Positions 1-7,547 of a stretch of 64,000 nucleotides of DNA are shown piece after piece (position 1 is the stretch's first letter; each line of letters starts with the position of its first letter). A program made the position numbers and the translations under genes. The stretch is taken from NCBI GenBank assembly GCA_036502575.1, contig DASXYL010000060.1, forward strand, positions 42,035 through 106,034, given 5' to 3'. The notes under the pieces are model-generated. The model was not told the DNA's origin, did no database searches, and worked only from the letters and a program-made list of their open reading frames with translations. The stretch is from DASXRA01 sp036502575. Its GTDB lineage: Bacteria; Actinomycetota; Actinomycetes; Mycobacteriales; Jatrophihabitantaceae.

Positions 1-1008
1 CGGGAGATCGGCGATAGCCCGCAACCCGGTCCGGCTCATCTCGCGGTGGCGCTTGGTGGCTTCGCCGAGATCGCGGATGTACGCATTCGGGATCCCGGCT
101 TTGTCGAGATCGCGGATCCACGTCGCCGAGGTCTCCTTCGCGAAGCGCTCGTTGAGCAAGGTGTTGAGCTGGTCCCGGTTCCGGATGCGGGCGTCCTGCG
201 TCGCGTACTCCGGATCGTCGACGAGCTCAGGGGCGACGACCTCGGCGAACCGGCGAAACAGCGGATTGCTCGCCGCGCCGACCACGACGTCACCGTCGGA
301 TGCCGTGTAGGCCTGCAGCGGCGTGGTGGTGCCGATCGCAGAACCCATCCGGGTCGGCACCTCGCCGGTCAGTAGGTGAGCAGTGACGCGATCGCCCAGC
401 AGACTCATCGCAATGTCGCTCATCGTCAGGGTGATCGCCGTGCGGTCGCGCGTACCGTGCAACGCGGCAACGATGCCGAATGCGCCCCAGACCCCGGTGA
501 CGTGATCGAGCAAGCTGCCCGGCAGTCGCGAAGGCGCCCGGTCCCGGTCGCCGGTCAGGCTCATCATTCCCGTCTCGGCCTGCACGAGCAGGTCGTATCC
601 CGGCCGGGTGTTCTCAGCCGGGTAGAACGCCTCCACCGAGACATGGACGATGCGCGGGTTGACGTTGTGGCACTGCTCGGCCGATATCCCGAGCCCTTCT
701 GACTTGCCCGGCCGCAGATTCTGCACCACTACGTCGGCGTGCTCGAGGAGCCTGGCGAGCACGGGCCGCGAGGCATCGTTTCGCAGATCCAGGCAGACGT
801 AGGACTTGTTGCGGTTCATCGCCGCCACCATCGCGCTGACGCCATCGCTCTGCGGTGCCATGGTCCGGCTCGTCTCACCGCCCGGCGGCTCGACCTTGAT
901 CACGGTGGCACCCAGGTCGGCAAGCAAGCTGGTCGCGTGCGGGCCAGCGATGTTCATCCCGAAGTCCAGCACCGTGACGCCCGACATCGTCTGTTCCAGG
1001 CCTGCCAT
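1..1008 (-). CDS. Family III (CaiB/BaiF) CoA-transferase, 3' end outside window
   Basis: Moves CoA from an acyl-CoA donor onto a carboxylic acid, a usual activation step in catabolism. The reading frame is open from the ATG at 1008 to base 1 (336 codons, no stop), so the C-terminus is missing. Seen: N-terminal Rossmann-like start (VTVLDFGMNIAGPHATSLLA), the KVEPPGG segment near residue 38, the MNRNKSYVCLDL block, and the SLLDHVTG segment whose Asp168 sits where the family's catalytic Asp lies (169 in formyl-CoA transferase). It is divergent from the LLM oxidoreductase, with a 52-bp AT-rich spacer carrying an inverted repeat. It is less similar to the two other CoA-transferases here than those are to each other. 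Family is certain; substrate unknown. Confidence 0.9.
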   Translation of the reverse strand, partial: MAGLEQTMSGVTVLDFGMNIAGPHATSLLADLGATVIKVEPPGGETSRTMAPQSDGVSAMVAAMNRNKSYVCLDLRNDASRPVLARLLEHADVVVQNLRPGKSEGLGISAEQCHNVNPRIVHVSVEAFYPAENTRPGYDLLVQAETGMMSLTGDRDRAPSRLPGSLLDHVTGVWGAFGIVAALHGTRDRTAITLTMSDIAMSLLGDRVTAHLLTGEVPTRMGSAIGTTTPLQAYTASDGDVVVGAASNPLFRRFAEVVAPELVDDPEYATQDARIRNRDQLNTLLNERFAKETSATWIRDLDKAGIPNAYIRDLGEATKRHREMSRTGLRAIADLP

Positions 1009-1019
1009 GTGACCAACTC

Positions 1020-1050
1020 CTGTCTAGATATTTATATGCATAGTAGACAG
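1020..1050. promoter_or_regulatory. AT-rich divergent operator/promoter
   Basis: CTGTCTA (1020-1026) and TAGACAG (1044-1050) form a 7-bp inverted repeat around TTTATATGCATAGTA. The inner TATATGCAT matches the element found at several other divergent promoters in 1-25 kb. It lies between the starts of the CoA-transferase and the LLM oxidoreductase, so it probably serves both. Confidence 0.5.
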
Positions 1051-1060
1051 AGATCCTGGA

Positions 1061-2038
1061 ATGTGCGACTGTGCCGCCATGGTCGCTTCGCCGCCGCCCG
1101 ATGCCGGGATTCTTGTCGGGTCCTGGCCGCTCGGGATGCCATCTGCCCCGTCTTCCTTCTACGCGACTCTGCCCCGTCGTGTCGAGGAACTTGGATTCGA
1201 TGCCTTGTTCACCGGCGATCACCTCTTCGCGGCCGGCCCCAGCGTCGATGCCCTCGCCATCGCCGCAGCTTTCGCCGCGCGCACCGAGATGATCATAGTG
1301 GGCACCGGTGTGCTGCAGCTCGGATTACGCGAGCCCGTCGCAGCCGCGAAGCAGATAGCGACGATCGACTGCCTTAGCGACGGCCGGTTCGTCCTGGGAG
1401 TCGGTGTCGGTGGGGAGTTCGAGGACGAATGGGCCGCGGCGGGAGTGCCACGGGAGAACCGGGGGCGGCGCCTGGACGACTACCTCGATCTCGCAGCGTC
1501 GCTCTGGACCGGCGAACGGGTCGAATACGACGGGGAGTTCGCGTCGGTGCACGGCGTAGTCGGATCGCCTCGCCCCGCACGGGGCGGTCCGCCGCCGATA
1601 TGGGTCGGTGGCCGTACCGACGCTGCGCTCGCTCGGGCGGCCCGCTACGACGGTTGGCTCGCCTACGCCGCCAGCACCCGCCGGGTTCGCGAGTCGGTCG
1701 CCAAGCTTGCCGAATTGCGGGCAGAGCTGCGGGTAGATCCGCAGGTGGATGGATCGGACTTCACGACCGGCACGGTGTTGTGGACCTATGTGGCGGCCTC
1801 CGTCGAAACAGCACGGGACAGGATCGCCCAGATCCTCGGCACCCGGTATCGCCAGGACTTCGACAACTTCGTCGAAGCCTTCTGCGCCGTCGGCCCGGTG
1901 GACGAGATCGCTCGCCGAGTCGCCGAGTTCCGGGAGGCCGGCACCTCGTTGGTGCTGTGCTCGCCGCAATGCCTGGCGGATGAATTCCTTGACCAGGTCG
2001 AGCAGCTTGCCGAGGTGCCCGGCCTGCGTCGGCCCTGA
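1061..2038 (+). CDS. LLM-class (probably F420-dependent) flavin oxidoreductase
   Basis: A 325-aa luciferase-like monooxygenase-family TIM barrel. Typical blocks are seen: GFDALFTGDHLF near residue 46, a GTGVLQLGLREPVAAAKQIAT strand/helix, the DGRFVLGVGVGGEFEDEWAAAG loop, and PPPIWVGGRTDAALARAARY. In actinomycetes these proteins usually use F420 and oxidise alcohols or reduce double bonds; the substrate cannot be read from sequence. Starts at ATG 1061 or the in-frame ATG 1079 are both possible; neither has a strong ribosome site. Divergent from the CoA-transferase and followed closely by the convergent ferredoxin gene. Confidence 0.85.
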   Translation: MCDCAAMVASPPPDAGILVGSWPLGMPSAPSSFYATLPRRVEELGFDALFTGDHLFAAGPSVDALAIAAAFAARTEMIIVGTGVLQLGLREPVAAAKQIATIDCLSDGRFVLGVGVGGEFEDEWAAAGVPRENRGRRLDDYLDLAASLWTGERVEYDGEFASVHGVVGSPRPARGGPPPIWVGGRTDAALARAARYDGWLAYAASTRRVRESVAKLAELRAELRVDPQVDGSDFTTGTVLWTYVAASVETARDRIAQILGTRYRQDFDNFVEAFCAVGPVDEIARRVAEFREAGTSLVLCSPQCLADEFLDQVEQLAEVPGLRRP

Positions 2039-2049
2039 CCAGGCCGCGC

Positions 2050-2262
2050 CTAGCCGTGTTCGGCTGCTGTCGTCCGGATGCGGATTGCGCCGGAAGGGCA
2101 CAACCGCTCCGCTTCGCGAGCGGCCTCGGCGGCATCGCCCTCCGGCTGCGCATCGAGTAGGACGACGGTGCCGTAATCGTCATCGGTGTCGAACACCGCG
2201 GCGGCGGCGAGGTAACACTGACCGGCACCGATGCAGATGTCGCTGTTGACCTCGACGTGCAT
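2050..2262 (-). CDS. 3Fe-4S ferredoxin of the P450-partner type
   Basis: A 70-aa ferredoxin. Cys10, Cys16 and Cys55 are present in CIGAGQC and CPSGAI; Ala13 replaces the fourth cluster ligand, which is the signature of the single 3Fe-4S ferredoxins that reduce actinobacterial P450s. The start at ATG 2262 is chosen because GAAGGTGAG lies about 8 nt upstream and the ferredoxin fold begins at once; longer frames to 2385 would run through the promoter. It is divergent from the P450 at 2342, so the two are probably co-regulated and form an electron-transfer pair. No ferredoxin reductase is in the window. Confidence 0.88.
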   Translation of the reverse strand: MHVEVNSDICIGAGQCYLAAAAVFDTDDDYGTVVLLDAQPEGDAAEAAREAERLCPSGAIRIRTTAAEHG

Positions 2263-2300
2263 CTGGCTCACCTTCAACGCCGTCGTGACCGTTGCGCTAT

Positions 2301-2326
2301 TGCTGATCAATGTTAGCATAAATTGC
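2301..2326. promoter_or_regulatory. AT-rich element between ferredoxin and P450 genes
   Basis: Read on the minus strand this contains ATTTATGCTAACATTGATCAG-like sequence (split here as ATTTATGC, TAACAT, GATCAG), resembling the elements at 1031, 15621 and 24732. It lies in the 79-bp gap between divergent starts. Confidence 0.4.
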
Positions 2327-2341
2327 GTGAAGGCCATCACA

Positions 2342-3601
2342 GTGACGGATGCACCGCTGGCGGACGAGATTGCCGCCTTCTTCAACCTCGACTACCGGCT
2401 GGTGGCCGATCCGTACCCGCTGTACAAGCGCATCCGGCAGGAAGCACCGGTGTTTCGGCACACGGACAAGGTGCTGATCTCCCGGTACGAAGATGTCCGG
2501 GAGGTGCTCTCGTCACCGCTCGTCCACCAGGGCCTGGCAGTGAAGGGCACTCGCTTCCGCACCGCCGCCGCGCAGGTCGACGACGACGACCGGCGCCGGC
2601 TCGCCGAGACGTTCGGCTTCTTCGAGAAACGGGTCGGCGGCGCCAACGGCGAACACCACCTGCGGTTGCGGCGCTTGGCCCAAAAGGCCTTCACTCCGCG
2701 CATGGTGGCCCAGATGGAGCAGCAGATCGCGGTCGTCGCCGACCGCCTCATCGCCGCGGTCCCGCGCGGCGAACCGGTCGAGTTCATCGAGGCTTACGCC
2801 TTCCAACTCCCGCTGATCGTCATCTGCGAGATGCTGGACATCTCACCCGACGACCGCGACCACCTTCGGGGCTGGGCCAACTCGCTGGGCAGGTTCGTCG
2901 GTGCCGACTGGCGTGACCCTGCGGTGATCGCAGCCGGACACGAGAGCGTCTTCAACCTCCGCGAATACCTCACGTCGGTGTTCGAGGCGCGAAAGTTCGG
3001 ATCGAGTTCCGATCTGCTCGGCGCACTCATTGCCGCCGAGGCCGACGGCGACCGGTTCACCGAGGACGAGCTCGTCGCGATGATCACCCAGTTCGTCTTC
3101 GCCGGTCACGAGACCTCGACGATGTTCCTCGGCAACGCCCTGGTCTCGCTGCTCGGCGAGCATCGCGACGTCTGGGACGAACTCTGCTCCGATCCGGCCC
3201 TCGTCCCAGCGGCGGTCGAGGAGCTACTCCGCTTCGATTCGCCCACCCACAACATCGACAAGTTGGCTGCCGAAGACCTCGAGATCGGCGGCGTCGGAAT
3301 TCGTGAGGGCGACACCATCAACGTCATGATCGCCTCCGCGAACTACGACGAGGGGGCCTTCGACAACCCGGAGACGCTCGACATCCACCGGGAGGCAGTA
3401 CAGCACGTGACGTTCGGCCGCGGCCCGCACCACTGCCTCGGGGCGTCGCTGGCCCGGCTCGAGGCCCAGGTTTCGCTTCACATGCTCACCCAGCGCTTCC
3501 CGCAGATGAGGTTGGCGACGGACGAGATCGAGTGGCGGCTCACCCATATGAACCGCGGTCCGGAGACACTGCCGGTTGTCCTCGGTCCGGAGCGGGCGTG
3601 A
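2342..3601 (+). CDS. Cytochrome P450
   Basis: A 419-aa soluble bacterial P450. Seen: the I-helix AGHET at residues 254-258, the K-helix ExxR (EELLR), and the heme-binding loop FGRGPHHCLG at 358-367 with Cys365 as thiolate ligand. It would hydroxylate a hydrophobic substrate with electrons from the neighbouring 3Fe-4S ferredoxin. GTG 2342 is the preferred start: GAAGG at 2329-2333 gives an 8-nt spacing; GTG 2327 lacks a ribosome site. Its stop overlaps the GTG of the crotonase gene by 4 bp, so they are translationally coupled. Substrate unknown. Confidence 0.93.
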   Translation: MTDAPLADEIAAFFNLDYRLVADPYPLYKRIRQEAPVFRHTDKVLISRYEDVREVLSSPLVHQGLAVKGTRFRTAAAQVDDDDRRRLAETFGFFEKRVGGANGEHHLRLRRLAQKAFTPRMVAQMEQQIAVVADRLIAAVPRGEPVEFIEAYAFQLPLIVICEMLDISPDDRDHLRGWANSLGRFVGADWRDPAVIAAGHESVFNLREYLTSVFEARKFGSSSDLLGALIAAEADGDRFTEDELVAMITQFVFAGHETSTMFLGNALVSLLGEHRDVWDELCSDPALVPAAVEELLRFDSPTHNIDKLAAEDLEIGGVGIREGDTINVMIASANYDEGAFDNPETLDIHREAVQHVTFGRGPHHCLGASLARLEAQVSLHMLTQRFPQMRLATDEIEWRLTHMNRGPETLPVVLGPERA

Positions 3602-4392
3602 GCACGGAGTTCCACTTTCTCCGCACCTCCATGGACCGTGCGGTGGCGACAGTGCTGATGGATCGCCCGCCGGTGAATGCGATCGACCAGGCGATGTATC
3701 GCGAACTGCGTGCTCTGTTCAGCGACATCGATCAACTCGGCGCCGGGATCAAGACGGTCATCCTGGCCGGGGCAGGACGACACTTCTGTGCGGGCAACGA
3801 CCTCGACGAGTTCGCAACGCTGGCTCCGGAGAACTCTGACGCGCGGATGGCTGAGGTGCGTGCGGCCTTCTTCGCGATTCAGGACTGCGCAGTGCCGGTG
3901 ATCGGGGCGGTCCACGGAGCGGCGCTGGGCACAGGGCTGGCCATCGCCGCATCGTGCGACTTCGTGATCGCCGCTGACGACGCGCGCTTCGGGACTCCCG
4001 AGGTCGGGGTCGGGATCATGGGCGGTGCTCGTCACCTGGCTCGTCTGGTACCCGAGCCCTGGGTCCGGCAGATGTACTTCACCGCAGAACCTATGTCCGC
4101 TGGCCAGGTGGCGGCGCTGGGCGGCGTGATCGAGGTGGTGCCCCGAGAGCGACTGCTGGTCACCGCCCGTGAGCACGCTGTGCGGATCGCCGCACACAGC
4201 GCGGTGCTGCTCCGGACCGCGAAGGAATCACTGAACGCCGTCGAGCTGATGGGCCTGCAGCCCGGCTACACGTTCGAGCAGGGCCTCACCACTCGTGTTT
4301 GTGGCGACCCTGACTCCCAGGAGGCAGTCCGTGCCACCCTGGAGCGCCGGCCACCGCGCTATCCCTCTGAGGCGCGCGCCACCAGCGGCTGA
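3598..4392 (+). CDS. Enoyl-CoA hydratase/isomerase (crotonase) family protein
   Basis: 264 aa, starting at the GTG that overlaps the P450 stop (GTGA). Crotonase features: oxyanion-hole segment HFCAGNDL at residues 62-69, a second GAALGTGLAIAASCDF helix, and FGTPEVGVG with Glu135 at the position of the first catalytic Glu of rat hydratase. The second hydratase Glu position appears to be Gln in WVRQMYF (comparison from memory), so it may be an isomerase, hydrolase or lyase of the superfamily rather than a true hydratase. The last 34 bp overlap the convergent LLM gene. Confidence 0.87.
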   Translation: MSTEFHFLRTSMDRAVATVLMDRPPVNAIDQAMYRELRALFSDIDQLGAGIKTVILAGAGRHFCAGNDLDEFATLAPENSDARMAEVRAAFFAIQDCAVPVIGAVHGAALGTGLAIAASCDFVIAADDARFGTPEVGVGIMGGARHLARLVPEPWVRQMYFTAEPMSAGQVAALGGVIEVVPRERLLVTAREHAVRIAAHSAVLLRTAKESLNAVELMGLQPGYTFEQGLTTRVCGDPDSQEAVRATLERRPPRYPSEARATSG

Positions 4393-5261
4393 GCGACCTC
4401 GGTAAGGTACTCCGTAGCAAGCGCGTCTGCTGTTCGGTGCACCCAGTCCAGCACTCCGCCGACGTCGACGGAAGCGAATGGCCCGTCCAGGACGACGAAG
4501 TCTGCGCCCGCTCGTCGAAACGAACCAACAACATCCGAGGCATCGTCGGCCGCGACCACACCCGGGCGTGCGCCGACGGCGAGCGCCGCGCCTCCCGGCA
4601 GCGCCCGCAGCGACTCAACCAGCGCGCCGAACTCGTCCGCCGTGACGTTACTGGCATACCAAGCGTCGCCCAGAGTCGCTGCCCGGCGAAGTGCTGCCGG
4701 CGAGTGACCGCCGATAACTATGGGCAGAGCGGGGTCGCGCGGGGGCAGCGGATCGACGGCAACCGCCACCCGCGTTCCGGCGACCTCGATCTCCTCGCCG
4801 GCCCAGCAGGAGCGCATGGTGCGGATCGTGTCGTCCATCCGCCGGCCGCGGTCGCCGAATCCCTTGCCCAGCAGCCTGAACTCGTCTTCGAGCCATCCAG
4901 CCCCGACGCCGAGGACGAGACGTCCCCTGGCCAGGACGTCCAGTGAGGCTGCCTGCTTGGCGATGAGCAGGGGATCGCGCAACGGCAGCACGAGCACGCC
5001 GGTGCCGAGCTGAACCCGGCAAGTCACTGCTGCTACGTGAGCCAGCGAAAGCAGGGCCTCGACGAAGGGAGTGCCAGGATCGAATGGCGGGCTCGCCGTC
5101 TCGGTGTACGGATAGCCAGCCAGCGGAGTCCGCGGCAGGGCGATGTGGTCGCTGACCCAGACGGATCCGAAGCCGCGGGCCTCGGCAGCGACTGCAGTCG
5201 CACCAAGCACGTCCGGCCCGGCGAGCGGTCCCCAGTTGGGGATCTTGATACCGATATGCAT
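4359..5261 (-). CDS. LLM-class F420-type oxidoreductase
   Basis: 300 aa with the TIGR-type N-terminus MHIGIKIPNWGPLAG, GFGSVWVSDHIALP, LGTGVLVLPLRDPLLIAKQAA, LVLGVGAGWLEDEF and PIVIGGHSPAALRRAA blocks of the luciferase-like family. Probable F420 dependence is a family inference. The tail overlaps the crotonase gene by 34 bp (convergent). Its start faces the ABC substrate-binding gene across a 115-bp spacer carrying the TATACGCAT element, so it is likely expressed together with the transporter. Confidence 0.85.
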   Translation of the reverse strand: MHIGIKIPNWGPLAGPDVLGATAVAAEARGFGSVWVSDHIALPRTPLAGYPYTETASPPFDPGTPFVEALLSLAHVAAVTCRVQLGTGVLVLPLRDPLLIAKQAASLDVLARGRLVLGVGAGWLEDEFRLLGKGFGDRGRRMDDTIRTMRSCWAGEEIEVAGTRVAVAVDPLPPRDPALPIVIGGHSPAALRRAATLGDAWYASNVTADEFGALVESLRALPGGAALAVGARPGVVAADDASDVVGSFRRAGADFVVLDGPFASVDVGGVLDWVHRTADALATEYLTEVAQPLVARASEG

Positions 5262-5288
5262 GATCAGGACCTCGTCGTCGTCCGGAAA

Positions 5289-5310
5289 TCTATACGCATC
5301 GTTATAACAG
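5289..5310. promoter_or_regulatory. TATACGCAT operator-like element
   Basis: TATACGCATCGTTATA is flanked by CTATA and TATAAC, giving a loose palindrome between the divergent LLM and ABC substrate-binding genes. It is one of the clearest copies of the recurrent element. Confidence 0.5.
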
Positions 5311-5376
5311 TCCTATTGAATTCCGATGTGATGGGGGTTACGGTTTCGCAATCGCTACCACGCAGAGGGGCAAAGC

Positions 5377-6585
5377 ATGTATCGCTCACGTATTGCGCTA
5401 GTGGCCGCCGGGGTGCTGATCGCTGGCAGCCTCGTCGCATGCGGCAGCAGCGGAGGCGGGTCGTCCACCAAGGGCTCCGCATCAAGCGGAGGCTCGTACC
5501 GGGTCGGCTTCGACTCAGACCTCTCCGGCCCCTACGCCCTGAACGGCGTTGGGCAGAAGGACGGTTTCCAGGCCTACTTCGACTACATCAACGCACACGG
5601 CGGCATCAACGGCCACCAGGTCAACGTGACCTATCTCGATGACGCCGCCGACGTCACCCGCGGCACCGCCAACACCACCCAGCTGATGACCGCCAAGAAG
5701 GTCTCGGTGATCGGCGGCTACATCCTCAGCAACGTCTGTGGAGCTGCTGCCGTACTCGCAGCAAAGAACAAGGTGCCGATCAACTGCAGCGCCGTCTCCG
5801 ACGACCTGCTGCACCCGGTTCAGCCCTACGTCTACACCGCGCGCATGTCGCAGAGCAATGAGGCGGCTCCGGAGTCGGATCTGGCCGCGCAGCTCGTCAC
5901 CTCCTCAGCGCCGAAGGTTGCGATCATCATCTTCGCGTCGGCTGCCAGCGTCTCGCTGCAGAAGGGCCTGCAGAGCATCGCCAAGAACAAGGGCTGGAAC
6001 GTCGTAGCCAATGAGTCGATTCCGCTCAACTCAACGGACGTCAGCTCGCAGGTTGCCAAGATCGTTGCGGCCAAGCCCGATGTCATTATGGGTTCGCTCT
6101 TCGACCCGCTGGCAGTGTCGTTCGTTCGTGGGATCCGGGCCAAGTCGCTCGACGCACCGTTCATCGATTACGACGGCGCCACGTACAAGAGCGGCCTGCT
6201 CGGCCTGAAGGACCCGAACTTCTACGTGCTCTCCTCGACCACGATGGACGGCACGGGCGATGGGGCAGGTCTGACTCAGTACCGCGCAGCGATCAAGGCA
6301 GGCGGGTTTGAGGCGAGCACGCCGTTCGTCAACACCGGATACCTGCAGGCGTTGAGCATCGGCGAAGGCCTGAAGTCCTGCGGATACCCGTGCAGTGGAG
6401 CTCAGCTGCAGGCTGCGCTGGACAAGCAGAGTGTTGACACCGGAGGCTTCGCGTCCGGCACACTCGGCTACACGCCCGACCGCCACGAGGGCCTCCAGGC
6501 AGTAAGCCTGTACGTCTGGGACCCCGCCACAAGCGGCGTCAAGGTCGCATTGAAGGATGCAGCCGGCGGCAACGGCAGCAGCTGA
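5377..6585 (+). CDS. ABC transporter substrate-binding lipoprotein (branched-chain amino acid/Peripla_BP_6 type)
   Basis: 402 aa. A lipoprotein signal peptide is visible, with lipobox LVAC and Cys22 as the lipidation site, followed by a Gly/Ser-rich linker. The mature part has the type I periplasmic-binding fold seen in LivJ/AmiC-like proteins (YRVGFDSDLSGPYALNGVGQ, GGINGHQVNVTYLDDAAD). It captures ligand outside the membrane for the LivH/M/F/G importer encoded next. In catabolic clusters such receptors often bind aromatic or alicyclic acids rather than amino acids; the ligand here is unknown. A strong stem-loop follows the stop. Confidence 0.92.
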   Translation: MYRSRIALVAAGVLIAGSLVACGSSGGGSSTKGSASSGGSYRVGFDSDLSGPYALNGVGQKDGFQAYFDYINAHGGINGHQVNVTYLDDAADVTRGTANTTQLMTAKKVSVIGGYILSNVCGAAAVLAAKNKVPINCSAVSDDLLHPVQPYVYTARMSQSNEAAPESDLAAQLVTSSAPKVAIIIFASAASVSLQKGLQSIAKNKGWNVVANESIPLNSTDVSSQVAKIVAAKPDVIMGSLFDPLAVSFVRGIRAKSLDAPFIDYDGATYKSGLLGLKDPNFYVLSSTTMDGTGDGAGLTQYRAAIKAGGFEASTPFVNTGYLQALSIGEGLKSCGYPCSGAQLQAALDKQSVDTGGFASGTLGYTPDRHEGLQAVSLYVWDPATSGVKVALKDAAGGNGSS

Positions 6586-6613
6586 CGCCCTAATCAGGCG
6601 CACGTGTTCGCTC

Positions 6614-6648
6614 CTGCGGTCCTGGTTGCGCAACGACCAGGACCGCAG
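6614..6648 (+). terminator. Stem-loop after the substrate-binding gene
   Basis: CTGCGGTCCTGGT (6614-6626) and ACCAGGACCGCAG (6636-6648) form a perfect 13-bp stem with a 9-nt loop. There is no T-run. Placed between receptor and permease genes it probably attenuates transcription or protects the upstream mRNA, giving more receptor than membrane components. Confidence 0.65.
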
Positions 6649-6665
6649 CCGACCTTTGGAGGATC

Positions 6666-7547
6666 ATGAGCGACGAACTTGCGGCGGCTCTCGTTGGTGC
6701 CCTCGTACTCGGGAGCTTGTACACCGTTGTCGGGGTGGGCTTCGTGATTCTGTACAAAGCGACACACGTCCTGAACTTCGCCCAAGGCAGCCTCATGCTG
6801 CTGGGAGGCTTCGTCTTCTTCACGTTCAACCAGGACTGGGGCATGGCCTGGCCGCTGGCCATGGTGCTGAGTCTGGGTGCGATGGCCGTGATCGGCGCGT
6901 CCCTGTATCTGCTGTTCTTCCGCAGGTTGGTGGGCGAGGCCGAGTTCACCCTGGTGATCGCCACGCTCGGGCTCAGCGTTCTGCTGCTGACGGTGTGCAT
7001 GCTGATCTGGGGTCCGGCCACCCGCACCATGCCGGAGCAGCTCTCGCGGAGCACGCTCTTCTCGATCGGCAATCTCGAGTTCTCCAGCATCGACGTCTTC
7101 TCCATTGCGCTCGCGGTGGTCGTCGTCCTCGGCCTGGACATCGCGCTCCGGCACACCCGCATGGGCATCCGGATGCGCGCGGTTGCCGATCATCCGCTGC
7201 TTGCCTCCCAGCTGAAGGTCAACGTCAACGCGATGTCCGCGGTTGCCTGGGGTATCGCTTCCTTCTGCGCCGGAGTAGCAGGCATTGCCTACGCCATGAG
7301 GCTGTCGATTGACCCATCCGGCATGACCGCGCTCGGCCTTCTCGCTTTCCCGGCCATCCTGCTCGGCGGCCTCGACTCGGTGCGCGGTGTGATGGCCGGC
7401 GGGTTCGTGCTCGCTATCGCGCAGAGCAGCGCATCGTTCTACTTCGGCGGCGAGTGGACCAATGTCACCGCCTACGCGGTACTGCTTGCCGTGCTGCTGG
7501 TACGGCCTCGCGGATTCTTCGGCACGCCTGCGGCGGTGCGACTGTGA
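6666..7547 (+). CDS. livH: Branched-chain-type ABC permease LivH
   Basis: 293 aa, hydrophobic throughout with about eight membrane segments. It shows the LivH start pattern (LVLGSLYTVVGVGFVILYKATHVLNFAQG) and the cytoplasmic EAA-like segment RHTRMGIRMRAVADHPLLASQL that contacts the ATPases. GGAGG sits just before ATG 6666. Its stop overlaps the GTG of the fused LivM-LivF gene by 4 bp. It pairs with the LivM half of the next protein to form the channel. Confidence 0.93.
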   Translation: MSDELAAALVGALVLGSLYTVVGVGFVILYKATHVLNFAQGSLMLLGGFVFFTFNQDWGMAWPLAMVLSLGAMAVIGASLYLLFFRRLVGEAEFTLVIATLGLSVLLLTVCMLIWGPATRTMPEQLSRSTLFSIGNLEFSSIDVFSIALAVVVVLGLDIALRHTRMGIRMRAVADHPLLASQLKVNVNAMSAVAWGIASFCAGVAGIAYAMRLSIDPSGMTALGLLAFPAILLGGLDSVRGVMAGGFVLAIAQSSASFYFGGEWTNVTAYAVLLAVLLVRPRGFFGTPAAVRL